From CAYQCE01 sp964415885 (GTDB taxonomy: Bacteria; Zixibacteria; MSB-5A5; JAABVY01; JAHJOQ01): a DNA stretch of 64,000 nt. Positions 62,928-64,000 of this stretch are shown here, in pieces. Location: contig CAYQCE010000006.1 of the NCBI GenBank assembly GCA_964415885.1, positions 1 to 64,000 on the forward strand, in the 5' to 3' direction. The position numbers were made by a program, and so were the translations under genes. The notes beneath the pieces were generated by a model. It saw only the letters and a list, made by a program, of their open reading frames with translations. It was not told the origin of the DNA and made no database searches. Every line of letters starts with the position of its first letter. Positions within the stretch are counted from its first letter, which is position 1.

Positions 62928-64000
62928 TTAAGCTTCGATCAGTTCAACGTTTGCGCGCGGAATGATCGCCTTCTCACCGTCCTCGAATTCGACACCCAGA
63001 ATACGAGCCATCGACTCCGACTCGAGCTTGTGAAGTTCCGGCTGCAGATCGGTCACCTTGCCGAGCTTGCCGAAGTACGGCTGACGGATCACGCGGATCG
63101 GCGATCCGATTCCGAGGCCGGCGGACTTCTCCTCGTCCTCGTCCGACATAACACGCTTTTCGCCCTCGAAGGGGATTACGACTTCGGGACGAATGACACC
63201 CGCACGGATCTGCGTGGCACCGTTTATACAGGCCATCATCCCTTCCTTCGACTTGAGAAGCTCAAATGTGCGTCCGGCCATCATAATCTCGCCGAAACCC
63301 TCGGTAACCACGAGTGAAACACCGACATCCTCGTTGCCGGTGATCGCGACACCGATGTCCTGGCCGAGGAAATCACGGAGATCCTGGTCATCAAATCCAC
63401 CTACGACAATGCCCTTGGCCTTGACATCGACGGCCTTGCGGATAGCATCGGCGGTAACGAGACTGCCACCGACAATCACTTTGTCCTTGCAGGAGTCATC
63501 GATCAGAGAATCGGTCAGGACCTGGCTGCTGTTGTCGACTACCATCTTGATTTCGCCGTGTGTCTCGCCACCGATTCCGAAAATACCCTGCACGAACGTG
63601 CCGACTGTCTCGACGACTACGCCCTCCGTCTCGATAACCTCCTTAACCGTGCCGTCGAGATAGGCTTTCACCTCGACAGGTATCGGATGTCCGCGGAGCA
63701 GTACCTGTCCGGTAACGTTCGAGACATTCTCCACGCTGCCGTCGATTTTGGACTTCGCCTCGGACTTGAACAGACCGAAGAAGCTCTTGGTCATGGCGAT
63801 GGTCTCGCCTTTTTCGATCGGCTCGCCTTCCTTTTTGAGCATTGCATCCGGTACATCCTCCGGCGGAAGACCGAGAATGTTCGCAACATTCATCGGCTCG
63901 ACGTTTCCAGGAAGGTCCGTCCGGGCAACCACTGTGTCCGGTTCCACACTGTCACCGACTTTGACGACAACTTCGCCCTTGAGCGGGAGGATTCTCCGTT
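62928..64000 (-). CDS. Protein with lipoyl-like and KOW-like parts, N-terminus outside window
   Basis: The last 357 residues or so are visible; the frame is open to the right edge, so the gene is 5'-truncated by the window. The visible start (LPLKGEVVVKVGDSVEPDTVVA) looks like half of a lipoyl/barrel-sandwich domain. A second such segment lies near residues 90-125. A middle domain has KDKVIVGGSLVTADAIRK and AKGIVVGGFDDQDLRDFLG. The C-terminal 60 residues (SPIRVIRQPYFGKLGKVTDL...EDGEKAIIPRANVELIE) resemble a KOW motif domain. It has no TM in the visible part. Position directly upstream of the cassettes suggests a shared system. Function unknown. Confidence 0.7.
   Translation of the reverse strand, partial: RRILPLKGEVVVKVGDSVEPDTVVARTDLPGNVEPMNVANILGLPPEDVPDAMLKKEGEPIEKGETIAMTKSFFGLFKSEAKSKIDGSVENVSNVTGQVLLRGHPIPVEVKAYLDGTVKEVIETEGVVVETVGTFVQGIFGIGGETHGEIKMVVDNSSQVLTDSLIDDSCKDKVIVGGSLVTADAIRKAVDVKAKGIVVGGFDDQDLRDFLGQDIGVAITGNEDVGVSLVVTEGFGEIMMAGRTFELLKSKEGMMACINGATQIRAGVIRPEVVIPFEGEKRVMSDEDEEKSAGLGIGSPIRVIRQPYFGKLGKVTDLQPELHKLESESMARILGVEFEDGEKAIIPRANVELIEA

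Overview
The window looks like a chromosomal segment of an anaerobic, Gram-negative-type bacterium. Supporting features are several lipoprotein signal peptides, a periplasmic adaptor/ABC export system, a 16-haem periplasmic cytochrome complex, rubrerythrin, an ADP-forming acyl-CoA synthetase and pyruvate phosphate dikinase. Fibronectin-III proteins with a FlgD-like C-terminal tail, and a C25 (gingipain-type) peptidase ending in a dockerin-like repeat pair, are typical of the FCB superphylum and of candidate phyla such as Zixibacteria. That placement is inference from gene content; there is no rRNA in the window to test it.

Layout. (1) 1-15515 is a surface-polysaccharide locus, mostly on the minus strand: a PaaK/CapK-like adenylate-forming enzyme (cut by the window edge), three GT4 and one GT2 glycosyltransferases, an ATP-grasp ligase, two CE4 polysaccharide deacetylases, a DegT-type aminotransferase, one FemAB-type and two CelD-type acyltransferases, and a Wzy/WaaL-type O-antigen ligase/polymerase. 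(2) 15512-18250 holds two paralogous FN3 proteins; the second stops at the start of a further repeat. (3) 18695-19778 has trmO and a rubrerythrin. (4) 19907-27338 is a complete seven-gene Hmc/Tmc-type transmembrane electron-transfer operon (TmcD-like protein, then HmcE, F, A, B, C, D equivalents), with a clear promoter, a dyad operator over its -10 box and a strong terminator. (5) 27390-34268 carries a large C25 peptidase and a lipoprotein serpin. (6) 34410-38989 has small housekeeping genes: a mini beta-carbonic-anhydrase-like protein, a ribbon-helix-helix-like protein, a lipoprotein, tag, a methyltransferase and a DRG-like GTPase that may be leaderless. (7) 38994-43352 is a MacAB-like exporter split over four genes. 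It is followed by an intergenic region with three structured hairpins of one shared architecture. (8) 43799-51426 has a prohibitin-like lipoprotein, an acyl-CoA transferase, an ADP-forming acetate-CoA ligase and a PPDK with histone-H1-like lysine-rich ends.

(9) 52263-64000 is the most unusual part. A four-gene membrane cassette (A-B-C-D) is present three times in tandem, in the same order and strand, twelve genes with almost no spacing. A is a signal-peptide/FN3/TM protein with a conserved cytoplasmic core; B is a small multi-TM protein ending in GIERxYLG; C has a TM-anchored extracytoplasmic domain; D is a polytopic protein with a FFFSKEHKGAFG motif. A gene for a protein with a lipoyl-like N-terminal part and a KOW-like C-terminal part lies just upstream. 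A promoter followed by an intrinsic terminator lies between that gene and the first cassette, which suggests attenuation of the twelve-gene unit. I can assign no biochemical function to the cassette.
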